From Paramecium tetraurelia (lineage: Eukaryota > Ciliophora > Oligohymenophorea > Peniculida > Parameciidae): a stretch of DNA of 64,000 bases. The position numbers were made by a program, and so were the translations under genes. The stretch lies in assembly GCF_000165425.1 (NCBI RefSeq), contig NW_001799009.1, positions 65,005 to 129,004 of the forward strand. The letters run 5' to 3'. Of this stretch, positions 1 to 13,413 are shown one piece after another. Numbering within the stretch: position 1 is the first letter of the stretch; the number at the start of each line of letters is the position of its first letter. The notes beneath the pieces were generated by a model, which worked only from the letters and a program-made list of their open reading frames with translations, was not told the DNA's origin and ran no database searches.

Positions 1-1158
1 AAATAGGCTCTAGTGATATCGAATCTAGTATCTGGACTGCTTCAAATGAACTTTAATGAATAGTAAACCCAGAAACAAGAATACTACTCTTTCGGAAGTA
101 GTTTTGCATAATTGCAGGCAGCGTCGTATTTCGTATCAGATTTTTTGGATGGAATACTTTAAGTTGGGGGTCATTTGATTATGAAAGTCACGATTACATC
201 AATGTCAACTCATAAAATTGATGCACTATGCTCTAGCTTTGCTATAACAGGTTCTGTATTTATTCTCGTTACAATTTACATTTGTGATTGCAGTTCAAGA
301 AAGTAATTTCTCTCAACAGTGTGCGAAGACATATGGGATCAATAATTGCCGCATCTTATATAAAAACCATTCATTAAGCTCAGCTACTCGAATACCATAA
401 TAAACATTTTGCAAAGTAGTCTCATTGAGGCATTCCCCAGTTTCACAAACGAATTATGCAATGGATGTAATGGAAGATAATTTTTAAGAGATTGTTAGAT
501 TGACAAAATTGCATTGTCACAACGCATTCTTAAACCAAGTGATATTCTAAATAAGACCGTCCAGGCAAATTACAAATGTCACAGGTTCAATTTGAGAGTG
601 TGTAAGTATGGTGTGGAGAACATGAATTTATTAGTAATTTTGGAGAAAATTATTACAACCACTCAAACCAAAGTGTTCCCAACTGAAATCAGAAAGGATC
701 TCAGTAGGCAGATAAGAATCAACCATCAAGACTGCTTGCGTTTCTTTAATTGGGGCTTGTTTTCCCTTGTCCTTCTTAACAATCACGAAATAAAGCAAAT
801 TAAATTGTTCCTTATGATTAAAAGACTCAATAAGTGTTATCGCAATTATTTGCTACCAATTTAACTTTTTACAAAATAGAATGAACTTCAACTTAATACG
901 TATGCCAACCTATTGCGGATATATCTTATTCAATTATACCACATTTTGATTGAACTCTATTCCAAGTCCTATCGAACCAGAATTTAAGTTAGAGAATGCG
1001 ATGAATATATTGAAATGCATATTTTGATAAATTCAAGTATGTTTCATACTCTCTATGAAAACAATGTGTTTATTTAAAATATAGAGAGAGTAATCCTTTA
1101 TGAACCCATATCAAATGATTTAAGAATACGATTAAGTAAGCAGTTATCTTTTAAATGA
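1..1158 (+). CDS. unknown protein, 3' end only (5' end outside window)
   Basis: Frame 1 is open from the first base to a TGA at 1156-1158 when TAA and TAG are read as Gln, giving 385 codons. With TGA as the only stop in such A+T-rich DNA, an open run this long is unlikely by chance, so I take it as the end of a real gene that starts before the window. The protein has a hydrophobic stretch near codons 73-92 (SFAITGSVFILVTIYI) that could be a membrane segment, then a mainly hydrophilic, Leu/Ile/Asn-rich tail. I recognise no family. No intron is needed to keep the frame. The next gene (eS25) is convergent, about 1.1 kb away. Confidence 0.6.
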
Positions 1159-2271
1159 TTATTATTGGTTGTGTAATGAAATTTATTTCAAAACGAATTT
1201 ATTTCGATTGTTCTGTAAATATCTACCCTGATTTAATTCTTGCTATAATTAATTTTTATTCTTATCTCTATGCCCAAACCCTCAGCAATTAGCAGGCAAA
1301 CAATTTAAGGGAAAAGAGTGAGATAAAAAAAGAGTCTCAATATGGATTTTTAACAATTAAATTTGTAGATTAATTTGAAAAGATATAATTTCAGCCTAAA
1401 ATTGGACTTCTCAATTTCACTATCAACGATTCATTTTATATGAGTTCTTTCATTTATTACTAATTGTGTATCTCTATTGCAAGTTAATATAGATGTAATA
1501 ATATGATTAAGAATTCAATGGATCCAAAATATTATAATCAAATTAGGTGTATATTTAAATCTTTATTTCATAGAATATATTAAAGTCTAAAATTCAGGTG
1601 GATTATAATTGAATTGTTATATTCCTAGTGAATTTAGTATCCTGAGATTTTAGATATATTAAATTGTAATTTAAATATAAGTTAAGTGAGATACTAAAAT
1701 ACTACTGTTAGCAATAATCATACGTAACAAACTAATTTATAGTCGATAAATAAGATGGATTATGAAATTCTTAATTTAAACAATTTAGATTCATTTAGGA
1801 AAATAAATAAATTAGAAATTTGCAAAATATTGAGACTGCATTGGAGAACTACATTTTATTAAATTCTTAATTGCATATTGATATATTGGATGTCAACTCT
1901 ACCATAAATTATGCATATTAGCATAATATCCTAATAAGTGCTTATTAAATTAAAAAATCCTGAACTCTATCCTTTCTTATATATTTTCTTCATTCAATGA
2001 GAACTTAAGTTAATTCTCAGAGAGTTTGAATTGAATTTCAATAAATATATCATATATATTATATTGAAATTTTATTAAATGTAATTCTGGGTGAATTTAA
2101 CGCTTGGTTAAATAGATGCGAATGATAAATGAGTACTGGAGCAATGAGTGGATTAGTACCAAATAATGATAGGAATTAAAGTATTAGCAACTAGAGAGTG
2201 GGATGGAACATGTAAATTGAATGCTCATGCAAAATTATATATATTTGTTGTAATGTACTTAAATTATAACC
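1159..2271. other. A+T-rich intergenic stretch
   Basis: About 1.1 kb between two convergent genes. The longest forward ORF in ciliate code is roughly 82 codons (ATG at 1754), within the range expected by chance when only TGA stops translation. I see no RNA gene, repeat array or coding signal. Confidence 0.6.
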
Positions 2272-2783
2272 TCATTATTTCTTGGGGGCTGGAGCTTTCT
2301 TTTAGGCTTATGGCTTGTCAGCGGCGGCAGCAGCAGCGGCAGCTTTTTAGGCGGCGACAACTTGAGCATTTACAGTGAAGATGTATTATTTAGAGTTTTA
2401 ATCTCCGGCTGGTACCAACAAACCTGATTTTGCGAAATGTCTAATGCATCTTCTTGCCAATGAACTTTAATAAGGTGTAAGAGACCAATAAATACCCATT
2501 AACTTTGAATTTATCTGATACTGTAGAGACTGTGATCAATGCACCCATTTTTGGTAATTGGGTCTCAATTTATTTGTAGGATGTATTGTCCAAAAACACG
2601 GCATTGTTTAATTTATCCTTTGCTCTTCCCTTAGTCCATTTCTATGCACGTTATCAAAGAACAATATTACCTTCTTAGTTTAATTACTTCTTTGGGAGGC
2701 TGCCTTAGAAATCTAATCCTTGGTTTTCTTTTAACCTTAGGTTGGTTGTTTTCCCTAAACTATAATTGATAATGTATTACCAT
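2272..2783 (-). CDS. RPS25: 40S ribosomal protein eS25
   Basis: Component of the small ribosomal subunit. Four exons encode 141 aa. The family core is clear: KWTKGRAKDKLNNAVFLD, then the winged-helix region ending in NGSLAR, then a C-terminal strand (QYIFTVNAQ). The tail is an Ala-rich and Pro/Lys extension (a run of seven Ala, then KKAPAPKK) longer than in most eukaryotes. Introns on the minus strand are 2755-2780 (26 nt), 2642-2670 (29 nt) and 2465-2495 (31 nt). The first intron lies directly after the ATG, and the third ends in AAAG rather than TAG; joining NG to SLAR shows it must be removed. Several Gln are TAA or TAG. Upstream is a divergent von Willebrand A gene. Confidence 0.95.
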
Positions 2784-3111
2784 GATTTTAAATCTTTAAT
2801 AAAATTTTTGAAATTATTTTAATCTAAATCAATGTAAAATGTCACATATGCAAGTAGTAACAGAAACAAACTAGGATTTGTTATTTCAATTCGAATGTGA
2901 TAGGTATAGGAATACAGGAATACCAATGATAAATTCAGAAGGAATGATGAAGATTTTAAGATATTAATTTAACTTAATCTAAATATTATGAAAGAATAAG
3001 AAGGGATCATGATATGGATATAGATGAAAAATTGTAAGTTGAATCAATAATGAGTATGAGATATTTAATAAATTGTTGAGTATTTATTAGTTATAATATA
3101 ATTATAAAATC
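2784..3111. promoter_or_regulatory. bidirectional intergenic region between eS25 and the vWA gene
   Basis: A 328-nt gap separates the start codons of two divergent genes and must hold both promoters. It is A+T rich with no motif I can name. Confidence 0.4.
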
Positions 3112-5543
3112 ATGGGAAACAAGGAATTGAAGGTGCTCAATTATAATCCCCAAGATCCAGACTTAATTTAATTCAGACAATTGTACATGCGTTATCCGAA
3201 GTAAAGCAGTGTCAAGAAGTCATAACTCATTTAAAATACTTAAGAGCTTCTAGAATATGAGATCGTGATTCACAATGAGGCATTTTCTGAAGTGTTTGAG
3301 CGTAATCATTACATCAATCTCAAAAAGACTTAGATGAGAGTGGACATTGATTTAACTAGATTCTGCAGTGGTTATCACGGTCAACAGATGAGATTGCTTG
3401 GTTACAATACCATATTAAACGAAAAGAAATCCGTAGGCAAATTCATGCGTCTCAAAGACTTCGTTGAATTAGTAACAGAGAATTAAAAGATTCGAATTTT
3501 AGATCTAAGTGATCATTCCTTTTAATTTACTCGCAAACTCAATCCAGAAGACAAATTGCAAATAGAATACAGATATATACTTAAACATGAAATACTCTAA
3601 AATAATGTCCGAATATTATGCTTATAACTTAATCCAGAATGTCCCTATAAAATATCAATCACTACACCAGAACTTTCATCAGTGTTATCGCCCACTCATA
3701 AATTACAAATTAACAACAATCATATCCAATGCAATTTTTATAAGGGAACAGACTCTTCCCTGTTTATTTTACTATTTACAATAAAGCCAGAGTTGATATG
3801 CACCAAGATACAATTCGGAGCCCCTGGGTATTCGATCAATTAAAAATATTGCATGTACTTGAATCTTCCATTGCCTACCACATTGTATGATGAAATGATT
3901 TATTTTAATTGTGAGGATCCACTGAAAAATTAAGAATAAGAAACCATGGAATCTATGCCATCTTATTCAAGCATCACTCCAGAATCTATAAATTAACATT
4001 ATTGGCCTTACTTTTTCAACATCACTCCAATTACTCATTAAAGAAACATAACATTCTTCTTGGATCAAAGCAACTCTATGGAGGGAACCAAAATCATGCT
4101 GGCTAAATAGGGATTGCAATTGTTCATTCGATCTTTGCCATCAGAATGTTATTTCAATATTTACAGTTTTGGAAGCAAGTGGAGAAAGATATTCTAAACT
4201 TATTAAAAGATCTGCGAACCTGTTTTAAAGTAATGCGAAAAAGAAATTAAAATGATGGAAGGCAATATGGGAAGTACATTCTTATTGGGTGCTATGAATG
4301 ATGCATTGCTCAATTCTGTAAAGTCATCGGATGCTACATGGTTTATATTGACAGATGGCCGAATAGCTGAAATTGAAGAAATATTCGCCTTATTGAAATC
4401 TAATCCTCATATTCGAGTGTTCTCCTTGGGATTTGGATTAGAATTCGATTAGGAAATAGTGGAATAATTAGCTAATCAAACCAATGGGAGGTAACATAAT
4501 ATCAATATTGTAGTTGCATCTTCTGTCAAAATGTACAGTCCTTAAACTCTTAAATGATCTAATTATTGCAATTGGCCCTATTGCCAAAGTTTAAAATGAA
4601 TGTGAAATTTGACAGTCATTTACACATCACTACTATGTATCCAAGTCCAAACAGACCTTAAAGAGAATTACTATGCTACCTGGATAATCAGCAGTTGCAA
4701 GACTAATCAGAAATAGAATTAGAAATCAATTTCGGAAATGAGAATGAACCTCAGATTATCTAGCAATACAAATGCAATTTAAGAGATATTCAAACCAATT
4801 ACTTGTTACATCTCTATGGATACATCTAAATCTTGGAGAAGATCTTGGATGAAATTTGGTATTCAGATAGTATATCCACCATTTTATGCAACCAACTTAA
4901 GAATTCATTCGATATTAACAACCCATTACTGTTGCTATTCTTTAATCCACTTAACATCCTTATGATTGACAACTGCGCTGTGATCTGCAACATCAATATA
5001 GAGAATCTCTAGAAATTGATTAATGAATAAAAGAAATCTCGGGATTACTTGGGTCTATTGTTGTAATACATAAGTGATCAAACCTATGAGTAAGCAATCA
5101 AATGTATTAATGCGAATGAAAAGATCTCCGAGGAATCAGTTTCCATCGAGATGGGCTCCAGTTACACCTAGGCCAATTAAGATTATTTGATTAAGGTCAT
5201 CCAAACACAATAAATTGATGGATCTTTCATGGATCAGTAGGCTCTTGCTCTAGTTTGTCCCAGCTAATCTATGAATGCTATACTAGCTAAAATGCCAGAA
5301 TCTAATCAAAGCCAATCTCTTGTTAATGGGAGATAAACCTAATAACTACCTGATTTCATATTAACACAGATCTGGGTGACTGCCCTAGTGATTGCATATT
5401 TGAAGAAATACTAAAGACAACAAAGGGGCTAATGGATCATCATCTATATAAAAGCTATTAATTTTATCAAATAATATTTAAAGAATTGGCAATCCCTCTT
5501 ATACAAGGCCAGAATTGAATTAATAAATGCAGGTCTTAAATGA
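3112..5543 (+). CDS. von Willebrand factor A domain protein
   Basis: Two exons encode 800 aa; the only intron is 4510-4538 (29 nt, ending CAG), and removing it joins two long open frames that otherwise do not match. A vWA domain starts near residue 300: FFLDQSNSMEGTKIM carries the MIDAS D-x-S-x-S metal-binding motif, followed by a strand with FNIYSFGSKW and later TWFILTDGRI, which fits the second metal-ligand loop. The layout (N-terminal domain, vWA, long C-terminal part) resembles inter-alpha-trypsin-inhibitor-like or VWA5A-type proteins, but I cannot confirm an N-terminal VIT domain. No signal peptide is visible, so it is probably intracellular. Role inferred only: metal-dependent protein-protein adhesion or scaffolding. 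Confidence 0.82.
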
Positions 5544-6391
5544 AGTACAAATATTGATAATAAATAAATTCATCATCTTTGCCTATTATATTTGAACACA
5601 TAAAATTATGTAATTGTTTATAAAATACCTATTGATAATTTCTTTTTATGCTAAAATGACATCCTTACATTTATTAGTCTAAAGTTGGTGAAAATTAAAT
5701 AACAGTCCATTGCAGTTCAGAACAAAAAAATAACAAACTTTAATATGAAATCTGAAATACTCTTGATTTTCTACTTTTCTTTTCTTAACTTGTATAAGAA
5801 CATATCATCAGAAGGCATAATTCAAAACCCATCTCTTGAAATAACTATGAAATTTTAAAAGTAATCCTCTTTAACAATCTTAGTGAACAGAAAATAAATT
5901 ATTATACAAAGATATAAAGAAGCTATAATATAATAATTTATATGTTTAAAGTTATATTCCTAGTATGAGAATATCTGAATTTGAAACTGGTTGGTCAATT
6001 AAAAATGAATTTTAGATCAAATTTTTCTCTTACTTCAAAATGAGAAAAACTTTTCGCTGTTTGACTTATAAAAATGATATAATCAAATGAAAATTGCTTT
6101 GATTCATTTAGCCTCATATTAAATTGAAATTTACTACTATTTTTGTAGATTATTCAACTATTTTAATGCTAAGATACTTCGTAATGTTCATTTATTATTC
6201 AACGAGAGAGATGTAGTCATTCAGAATAGTTCTAAACTCTATTTAGTCATGAATGACTATCTTATAGAATTGAGATATATTATTCTACTTGAATTTTCTA
6301 AACATAATTTTATATATCTTTATTGTTGATAGTCAACAACAAATTATAATAAGAGATATTAAGAATTCTTAATTGAAAATGCACAAATATT
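5544..6391. other. intergenic stretch, convergent genes
   Basis: About 850 nt between the stops of the vWA gene and the AGC kinase. A+T-rich simple sequence; no ORF, RNA or repeat that I can support. Confidence 0.55.
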
Positions 6392-7611
<1,220 letters not shown>

Positions 7612-7677
7612 GATTTTATATTAATTATAATTTGTCGTATTTTATAATAAAAACAAGTATATAAATTTAATAATAAA

Positions 7678-8918
7678 TCATTCATTAGATAACAATTTAT
7701 AGCTTTGATTCAAATGATGCAATTTATTTATTAATGAATCAATTTTTGAATTATTTTCCTTCATTCTCTCAGATGACAATTTGCTCTCCTACTTTTTTGT
7801 TCTAATAAAACTACTCCTATTTAAGTCTCTCTAAAATAGACCACTCAATTCAGTAGTTTGATTTCGATATTATTACATGACATCCTTCATCTGTCTAATT
7901 TGACTATCCTCCTCCTCTTTCAGATTGCTGAAATCCATTTCATTCACTTAAGTATGATTAGTCTTTGGGAGAAATGAAGACTCCTGAGACCTAAAACTCT
8001 TATCGCCCATTTGCTATTCTATAAAACTATTATGCAAAGTGACTTCTCCCAATTCCCTCACTTTCTCTGAAAATTCTTTCAATTATTATTTGACTTGTTT
8101 GCTATCTTGTAAATTCCATTTATCATCTAAACAAACTATTAACTTATTCAATAATTGTAATTAATTATTCATTTGATCATACATCTTTTTTAGTTCCTTA
8201 CTGTTCATTTACATAGATCCACTCAAATTACTTTTGCTTGACTTCTTAGAATTAAAACAAGATGTCTTTTCTAATTTATGAAAGATGTCTTGCATTACTT
8301 CTCTGTCATTGTTAGTTAATTTATCATCTTCAACTTTCATTATAGCTTTCGAAGTAGTCTTAAATAATTTTTATTACTCTAAGATATAGCACAAATATAT
8401 TAGTACAATTATTAAGATTGTTTAGTATTTGATTTACATGATGATCTCCACGAAAACTAACATTATTACTTTGAGGATATATCACATATGTTTAAGACTA
8501 TTATGGTTGACTGTTTATAACATATTGTGGTTATTACACCAAAGTGCTTACTGGTACTGAGAAACTTTGATTACTCATGAATTAGTTAGTTTATTATCGA
8601 ATAGGAGGACAAGAAAGAGCCTGCTGAGTTTGGATTCTGTGTTGGATTGGAGAGTGCTTAGGCTGGAGTTTAAATTGGTTAGTATTAAAGTCATCGAATT
8701 TGTTGGGGGATCTGGATACTCGGAATTGTTGAGTTTTATAGGAATAATATTATGACTCGGATTTGTATTGTTATGTAGAGTTGTCATCAAATATTGGTTT
8801 CTTGCATATTGGTGCTGAGTGATCTGTGAACTCAATCGTAAGTAATACCTCTTTGTTATTTGAATGGATTGATTTGCTCTAATCTATTCCTTATACCATT
8901 GGCTTCACAACATCCCAT
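7678..8918 (-). CDS. Gln-rich coiled-coil protein with an MGCC N-terminus
   Basis: Three exons, 398 aa. Introns are 8824-8848 (25 nt, CAG acceptor) and 8359-8377 (19 nt, AAG acceptor). The second is my inference; it removes a hydrophobic stretch and joins two otherwise out-of-frame coding runs. If it is not used, the 3' part from the ATG at 8340 would be a separate 220-aa gene. The protein starts MGCCEANG, a good candidate for N-myristoylation plus palmitoylation, which would tether it to membranes. Residues about 30-170 are low-complexity and rich in Gln, Ser, Asn and Pro; the C-terminal half is charged and likely coiled coil. No known domain. It may be a ciliate-specific membrane-associated scaffold (inference). 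Confidence 0.65.
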
Positions 8919-9127
8919 TATCGTTAATTTAATAATAAAACAGAAATATTAATCAAAATTTTAGTAAATTTATTTCATATTAAATGAGTTACTTTATAAT
9001 TCTTAGGTTTGTTTAGATTACAGTTTTTTTGTGTCCTTTGATATATTCAAAAGAATAAAATACGATTAATAATTTATTAAGTTTAAATAATAATAATTTT
9101 AAAATCCCCTTAGACATGTAATCAAAC

Positions 9128-9392
9128 ATGAACGGATCCAATATGAAGAGTCAAATGCGAGTATCCTCAATGTCAGAGAAAGAGGAAGCCCAAGAAACCT
9201 TGGAAAGTATAAATAAGTTGTGATTAAGTCATTCATGAGATGTCCCAAATTTTGAATTGCGGATTGGATAGATAATAATTAGCCATTTTAGTTAGCATGA
9301 TAGAAAATGGTGTGAATCCTGAAGCTTTGGCCTTGGTTGTAAATGAGATGAAAACGGAGCTGAACACATACAAAAAAATTCATAAATAATGA
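9128..9392 (+). CDS. MZT1: MZT1/MOZART1, gamma-tubulin complex subunit
   Basis: Two exons encode an 80-aa protein. From about residue 25 it matches the MOZART1 family closely: ETLEIIHEMSQILNCGLDRQ followed by ILVSMIENGVNPEALALVV. MOZART1 binds gamma-tubulin complex proteins and recruits the ring complex to microtubule-organising centres, here probably basal bodies. The 22-nt intron 9207-9228 ends in AAG; without removing it the family match breaks. The stop lies only 8 nt from that of the convergent EXO1 gene, so the two transcripts' 3' ends probably overlap. Confidence 0.93.
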
Positions 9393-9400
9393 TTTTATAT

Positions 9401-11140
9401 TCACTTTTTCACAAAACTAAATATAGTTGATTAAGTTTATTTAAGTGCTTTTTCTATAGATTTTATTGATTACTTCTTTTGAGTAGATTGATCATGTGTT
9501 GGTTTGCTTTTTATCTAAAATAATACAAGTAAATACATACTTAACTTAAGCATTATGTGTTTGTAACTTTGGATTTGATAGAGAAGGGATTGAAAAATTC
9601 AGATGAACTTTCATTAGACTCAATGTCATCAATATTATTTTATTAAGTGATTTGCACTTACTTTTGCTATAACTTCATGCCTTCCTCATTCTCATCATCT
9701 CCTTATACGATCTCCAATTCATCTACATTTTATTGATTGTGCTTTTCCTGTTAATCAAAAATCTCTTCACACAACTTAAATATGCTTAACTCCTCCTTCT
9801 ATGTCTATGTACGTTTTGCTGGTAAAAATTACTATTCTCTTATAACATTGGCAGGTTTTTCAACAAATTCTGGTAGATTATCAATATCAGCAGTCTATAA
9901 AAATTATTAAACTCTTTGCTTAGCTTCAATATCTACAATTTATTATTTCGAATTTTCCAATCTCCTTTCAATCCTTTTGAACAATTAAGTAAAATCTATC
10001 TTCATTCTTTCTCTGAAAACCAAAGTCTTAATGTCCAAATCACCATTACAGAATTGAACCTACAGATTCTCTTAGATTCTTTCACCCACCAATTGCTATA
10101 TCTAATCAAGAGGCAGGAATTTATCTTATTCAAGTGTCTCCAAAAAACCATCATACTTCTCTTGATTCAATTATACCCATTATTTCTTAGTTGGGCAATA
10201 CACTGTTTAAAATTAGAAGATCAATCTCGTGGCTTTGACTATTTTTTCATACTCCTCAGGGATCTTACCATTAAATTACTTAGCCTTTTTCAATTTACTA
10301 ATTGTATTACTAATGTCATCGTATTTAGACATATAATCAATCGCTTTTTTTATTCCCATCCCCCTAATAGATGGAACATAATCACATCCACTCATAATGC
10401 ACACATCAATCAGTTGTTCATTCTTGAAGGCTAAAAACTATCTTATGTCATCGCTTTTAATATGCGCTCTATTTTAGCGAGATTCTCTTAGTTTCTATAA
10501 CTCCAATTCAAAGCAGGCTCCGTTGCTTTACAATTTAAAAACAATCAACGGACATTGATAACAAATTAAATCACTCTGAAAGACATATAATTAATTAATA
10601 CATCTTCTGTTATGGCGAAGTCACACTACCCACTTAAACACATATGGGCAATCTAAGCATCAGCCTCATATGGTGCTATTATGTATTATACTTCTAATTC
10701 CCTTAACACATCAAATGTAGTGTACATCATTTACTTACGTATTTTCAAACATCTTTGATAGTACCTTTTAGCCTCCTCTGTGTTTCCACTTTCCTACAAT
10801 TCTTTTGCTTTTAATAAGTTTTGCTGTTTGATTTACTTTCGCATCTATTCAGTCTTCTCTTTAGCTCTCAAATTTCGACCATCAAATATTAATATTGGAG
10901 TTATTTCATATTCTTTCAACATTATCAACTAACCATCATCACAAATCTCATTACCATTTTTTACACATAATAGAGATAATCATTTGTCTTGATGTCTTGA
11001 TTTAATTCATGAGCACACGAATAGCATCCTCGATATAGCCAAGACATAGCATCGATTGCAGCAGTCTTTCCACGGTAAAAAGTAATGCATCGTTCAACTA
11101 AAGCTGGTTTTAGAAAATTGAGCAAATTCTCTATTCCCAT
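9401..11140 (-). CDS. EXO1: exonuclease 1 (XPG/FEN1-family nuclease)
   Basis: Four exons encode 553 aa. 5'-3' exonuclease and flap endonuclease of mismatch repair and double-strand-break resection. The start MGIENLLNFLK and the metal ligands fall at the same positions as in human EXO1: D30 (AIDAMSW), D78 (LIFDGR), E150 and D152 (APYEADAQIAHM), D171 and D173 (ITEDSDLICY). A later SGCDYVPSIRGMG is the helix-hairpin-helix region. Introns are 10929-10954, 10576-10601 and 9515-9540, all 26 nt. The last residues QSTIFSFVKK resemble a weak PCNA-interacting (PIP) box. The C-terminal tail is shorter than in animals. The protein could instead be a close FEN-family relative, but the MGIENLL start and single-Cys CDY box favour EXO1. 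Confidence 0.93.
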
Positions 11141-11614
11141 TTAAATTTAATATAAAATTTATTATCCCGCCTTTTTTCCTATAAATATTTTAAGTCACTT
11201 ATTGGATGCGATTAATTATCTAAAGCATCCAAATAACTTAAAATATTTTACAAAAGCAGACTCATATAGGTATAGATGAACTAAAAATTGCTTACATATA
11301 TATTTGAAAGAACAAAATTAATTAATCTTTTTGATATTATGTTAATATTTTAATAATAATAACTTTTTTTTTTAATTAAATTAGTCTAGTTTAATTAGTT
11401 ATTGATAACTATGCAGTAATTCTCTCACAAAGGTATCATCTATCTTTGTGAGGTAAACATTTTCGAATTAGATTAAGACACTAATTCTCATTTTGCAATT
11501 GTGTTACTTTATATAAAAAATCTTGGAGAGGGATTGTATATAACTTCTAAAACTAGGGATAATAATAAATTAAAATAAGATTTAAACTCTATTATTATTT
11601 GAGTATTATATAGA
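11141..11614. other. intergenic stretch
   Basis: About 470 nt between two minus-strand genes, with T- and A-runs near 11345-11385. It should hold the EXO1 promoter and the 3' end of the upstream neighbour's unit; no further feature seen. Confidence 0.5.
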
Positions 11615-12404
11615 TCACTTTTTAAAATTAAAAAAGTCTATAGGCAATCCTGCTTTTGCAGTTTTGGGGATTGATGTTTATTTTGTTCTTTTTTCTGATA
11701 ATTTGATTTTGAGTTCTCTTGTTGAGAGCATAAGCAAATCAAGGATTTTATCTGGTACATCTGTTTTGAGCTTGGTGTTCTTATTTTAATTTTCATTTCT
11801 AATGTCCAATTTGAGATTGGTGGTTTCATCTGTCTATTTATATAATGGATAAATTTGTTTGCAAATAGATTTAATTTATTCTTTGGATTGAATTTATTTG
11901 GATGTCAGAACAGGAGTTCTATAACAAATGATTCTGTCGCTGCAAATTTATGTGTCAGGTTCAGTTTTTATAACAGTTTTATCTTTATTAAAGCTTTGGT
12001 AGTCAATAATTTATTATTGCTTGGGAGATTGATAGGAATTAGAATTTAGTTATTGTTTAACCATGTAGCCATTAATAACTTTGGATTGTTTGGGTGGTTA
12101 TTTAATAGCTTAATTGATTGATTATTGGATTGTTTCGACGTCTTGGGATTTTTGTCTTCGAGAAGAGTGTAATTTGGTTGAGGTAATGTTTTTCTGGCTT
12201 TTGAATTTGTGTTAGTTAATATGGGGATCCTTGTTAGTGTGCAGGGATTGATTTACATGTTTTTTGGATTTAAGTAATTTTAATCTGATGATTATATATA
12301 AATTTATACTAATCAGCAATATTGTCAGCATTTCTGTTTAGACATGCTTACTATGAAATATGGTAACTAATTTGGTGGGAAGGTACATAATATGCATGAT
12401 TCAT
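11615..12404 (-). CDS. unknown protein with C-terminal coiled coil
   Basis: Two exons, 254 aa, intron 12285-12309 (25 nt, CAG acceptor). The frame was chosen because it gives a continuous protein with a balanced mix of charged residues from MNHAYYVPSHQ to the TGA at 11615-11617; a competing frame ends early. The N-terminal two thirds are Ser, Gln and Lys rich and probably disordered. The C-terminal part (KLDIRNENQNKNTKLKTD and onward) looks like a coiled coil. I recognise no family. The decayed PNPase fragment lies just upstream on the same strand, with 27 nt between the two. Confidence 0.6.
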
Positions 12405-12429
12405 GATATTCGAAAATATTAAAAAAATT

Positions 12430-12890
12430 AATCAATGTAAAATTGAATTCGGTAAAAGTGCATCAAAAAAATCTGTTGTGAATTTAGTTATTGCCCCCTT
12501 TTGGTATTAGTAATTTGTTGGGTTGACTTATATTACTTTTAGAGTTTGGAGTTTTGTTTAATTCTGTGAATATCCTTTTTAATCTTGAGTTGAAAGAAAT
12601 AACAAGTCTAAAGTTTCTCTTTTTGGTTTATAATTGTATTGATGATCATTTAATATGTTTTGGTTGGTATCTTGGAGAAATTGATAATCCTGATCTAGCT
12701 AAATGAAAATTTGCTCATCTTACTTACCCCCTCATCAAATAACTGTAAGGACTTGAGTCTCACCCTTCGAATACAAAGCAGAACCATTAGCAGTTGGAAA
12801 ATATGGATTAGTTTTTCTATTTTTTTATGCATTTTATTTTATTATACAAAGTCTTTTACCAAAGTAATAAGCCATCTCGACACTTGATTC
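12430..12890 (-). pseudogene. polynucleotide phosphorylase (PNPase) N-terminal fragment, decayed
   Basis: One minus-strand frame contains TANGSALYSKGETQVLTVI (about 12735-12797). This matches the first-core segment of PNPases (pattern GSAL-x2-G-E/D-T-x-V-L), the phosphorolytic 3'-5' RNA exonuclease of bacteria and organelles. Upstream in the same frame, EMAYYFGK fits the PNPase start; downstream, FIQLDQDYQF and then ETLDLLFL and VIQVNP line up in order with the conserved core. The frame carries two adjacent TGA codons at 12729-12734. Most of the enzyme (second core, KH and S1 domains) is missing, because another gene begins at 12404. I therefore call it a relic. A two-exon reading giving a 123-aa ORF was considered and rejected. 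Confidence 0.6.
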
Positions 12891-13413
12891 AATTCTAATA
12901 GTCACCAAAGCTGATATAAATTCATCAATAGAACATTCTGGTATTTCCCTTTAATTATTACCACGGATACATCATTGATAACTGTAATAATTTCTGATTT
13001 CGTATTTTGAAATGTCATTCCTTTCACCATAAAACTGGGTTTTGAAATGGGAGATCAGAAAACAATAAAGCAGGAGATACCCAAGCAATGCAGCCATCTT
13101 AGGATCATAAAAAAGAGTTGTGCATGATATCCGAATTTCTACTTCAGTAAAATCTGAGAGAATAATAGTCTTTTTTGCCTATCTAGCCTGTGTGCAATAA
13201 AAATCTCTCTTTCACTCAGCTTAGTTTCGCGTTTTATGAAAACCACCCCAATATTTTTCCAAGAAGCATAAAATTGGTATTGATACTTCACCTGCAACGG
13301 CGAAAAACCCTATATCTTTGTCCAATTTAGAGCAAGCTACCATTCAAAACACCGTTGTATCTCGTATTTTACCACTACAGAGGAGTCAGGTTGTGTAGTT
13401 AGAGCTCTTGTTT

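Noticed and set aside
8567-8835. Overlapping plus- and minus-strand ORFs near 8.6-8.8 kb
   Set aside because: Both are shadows of the spliced MGCC-start gene, which is read in another frame.
9916-10434. Forward ORF of 172 codons
   Set aside because: It is the reverse strand of EXO1 exon 3, whose protein shows all family metal ligands.
12432-12832. Two-exon small gene of 123 aa on the minus strand
   Set aside because: The downstream part is in frame, without splicing, with the PNPase-like stretch and aligns to PNPase in order, so a decayed PNPase explains it better.
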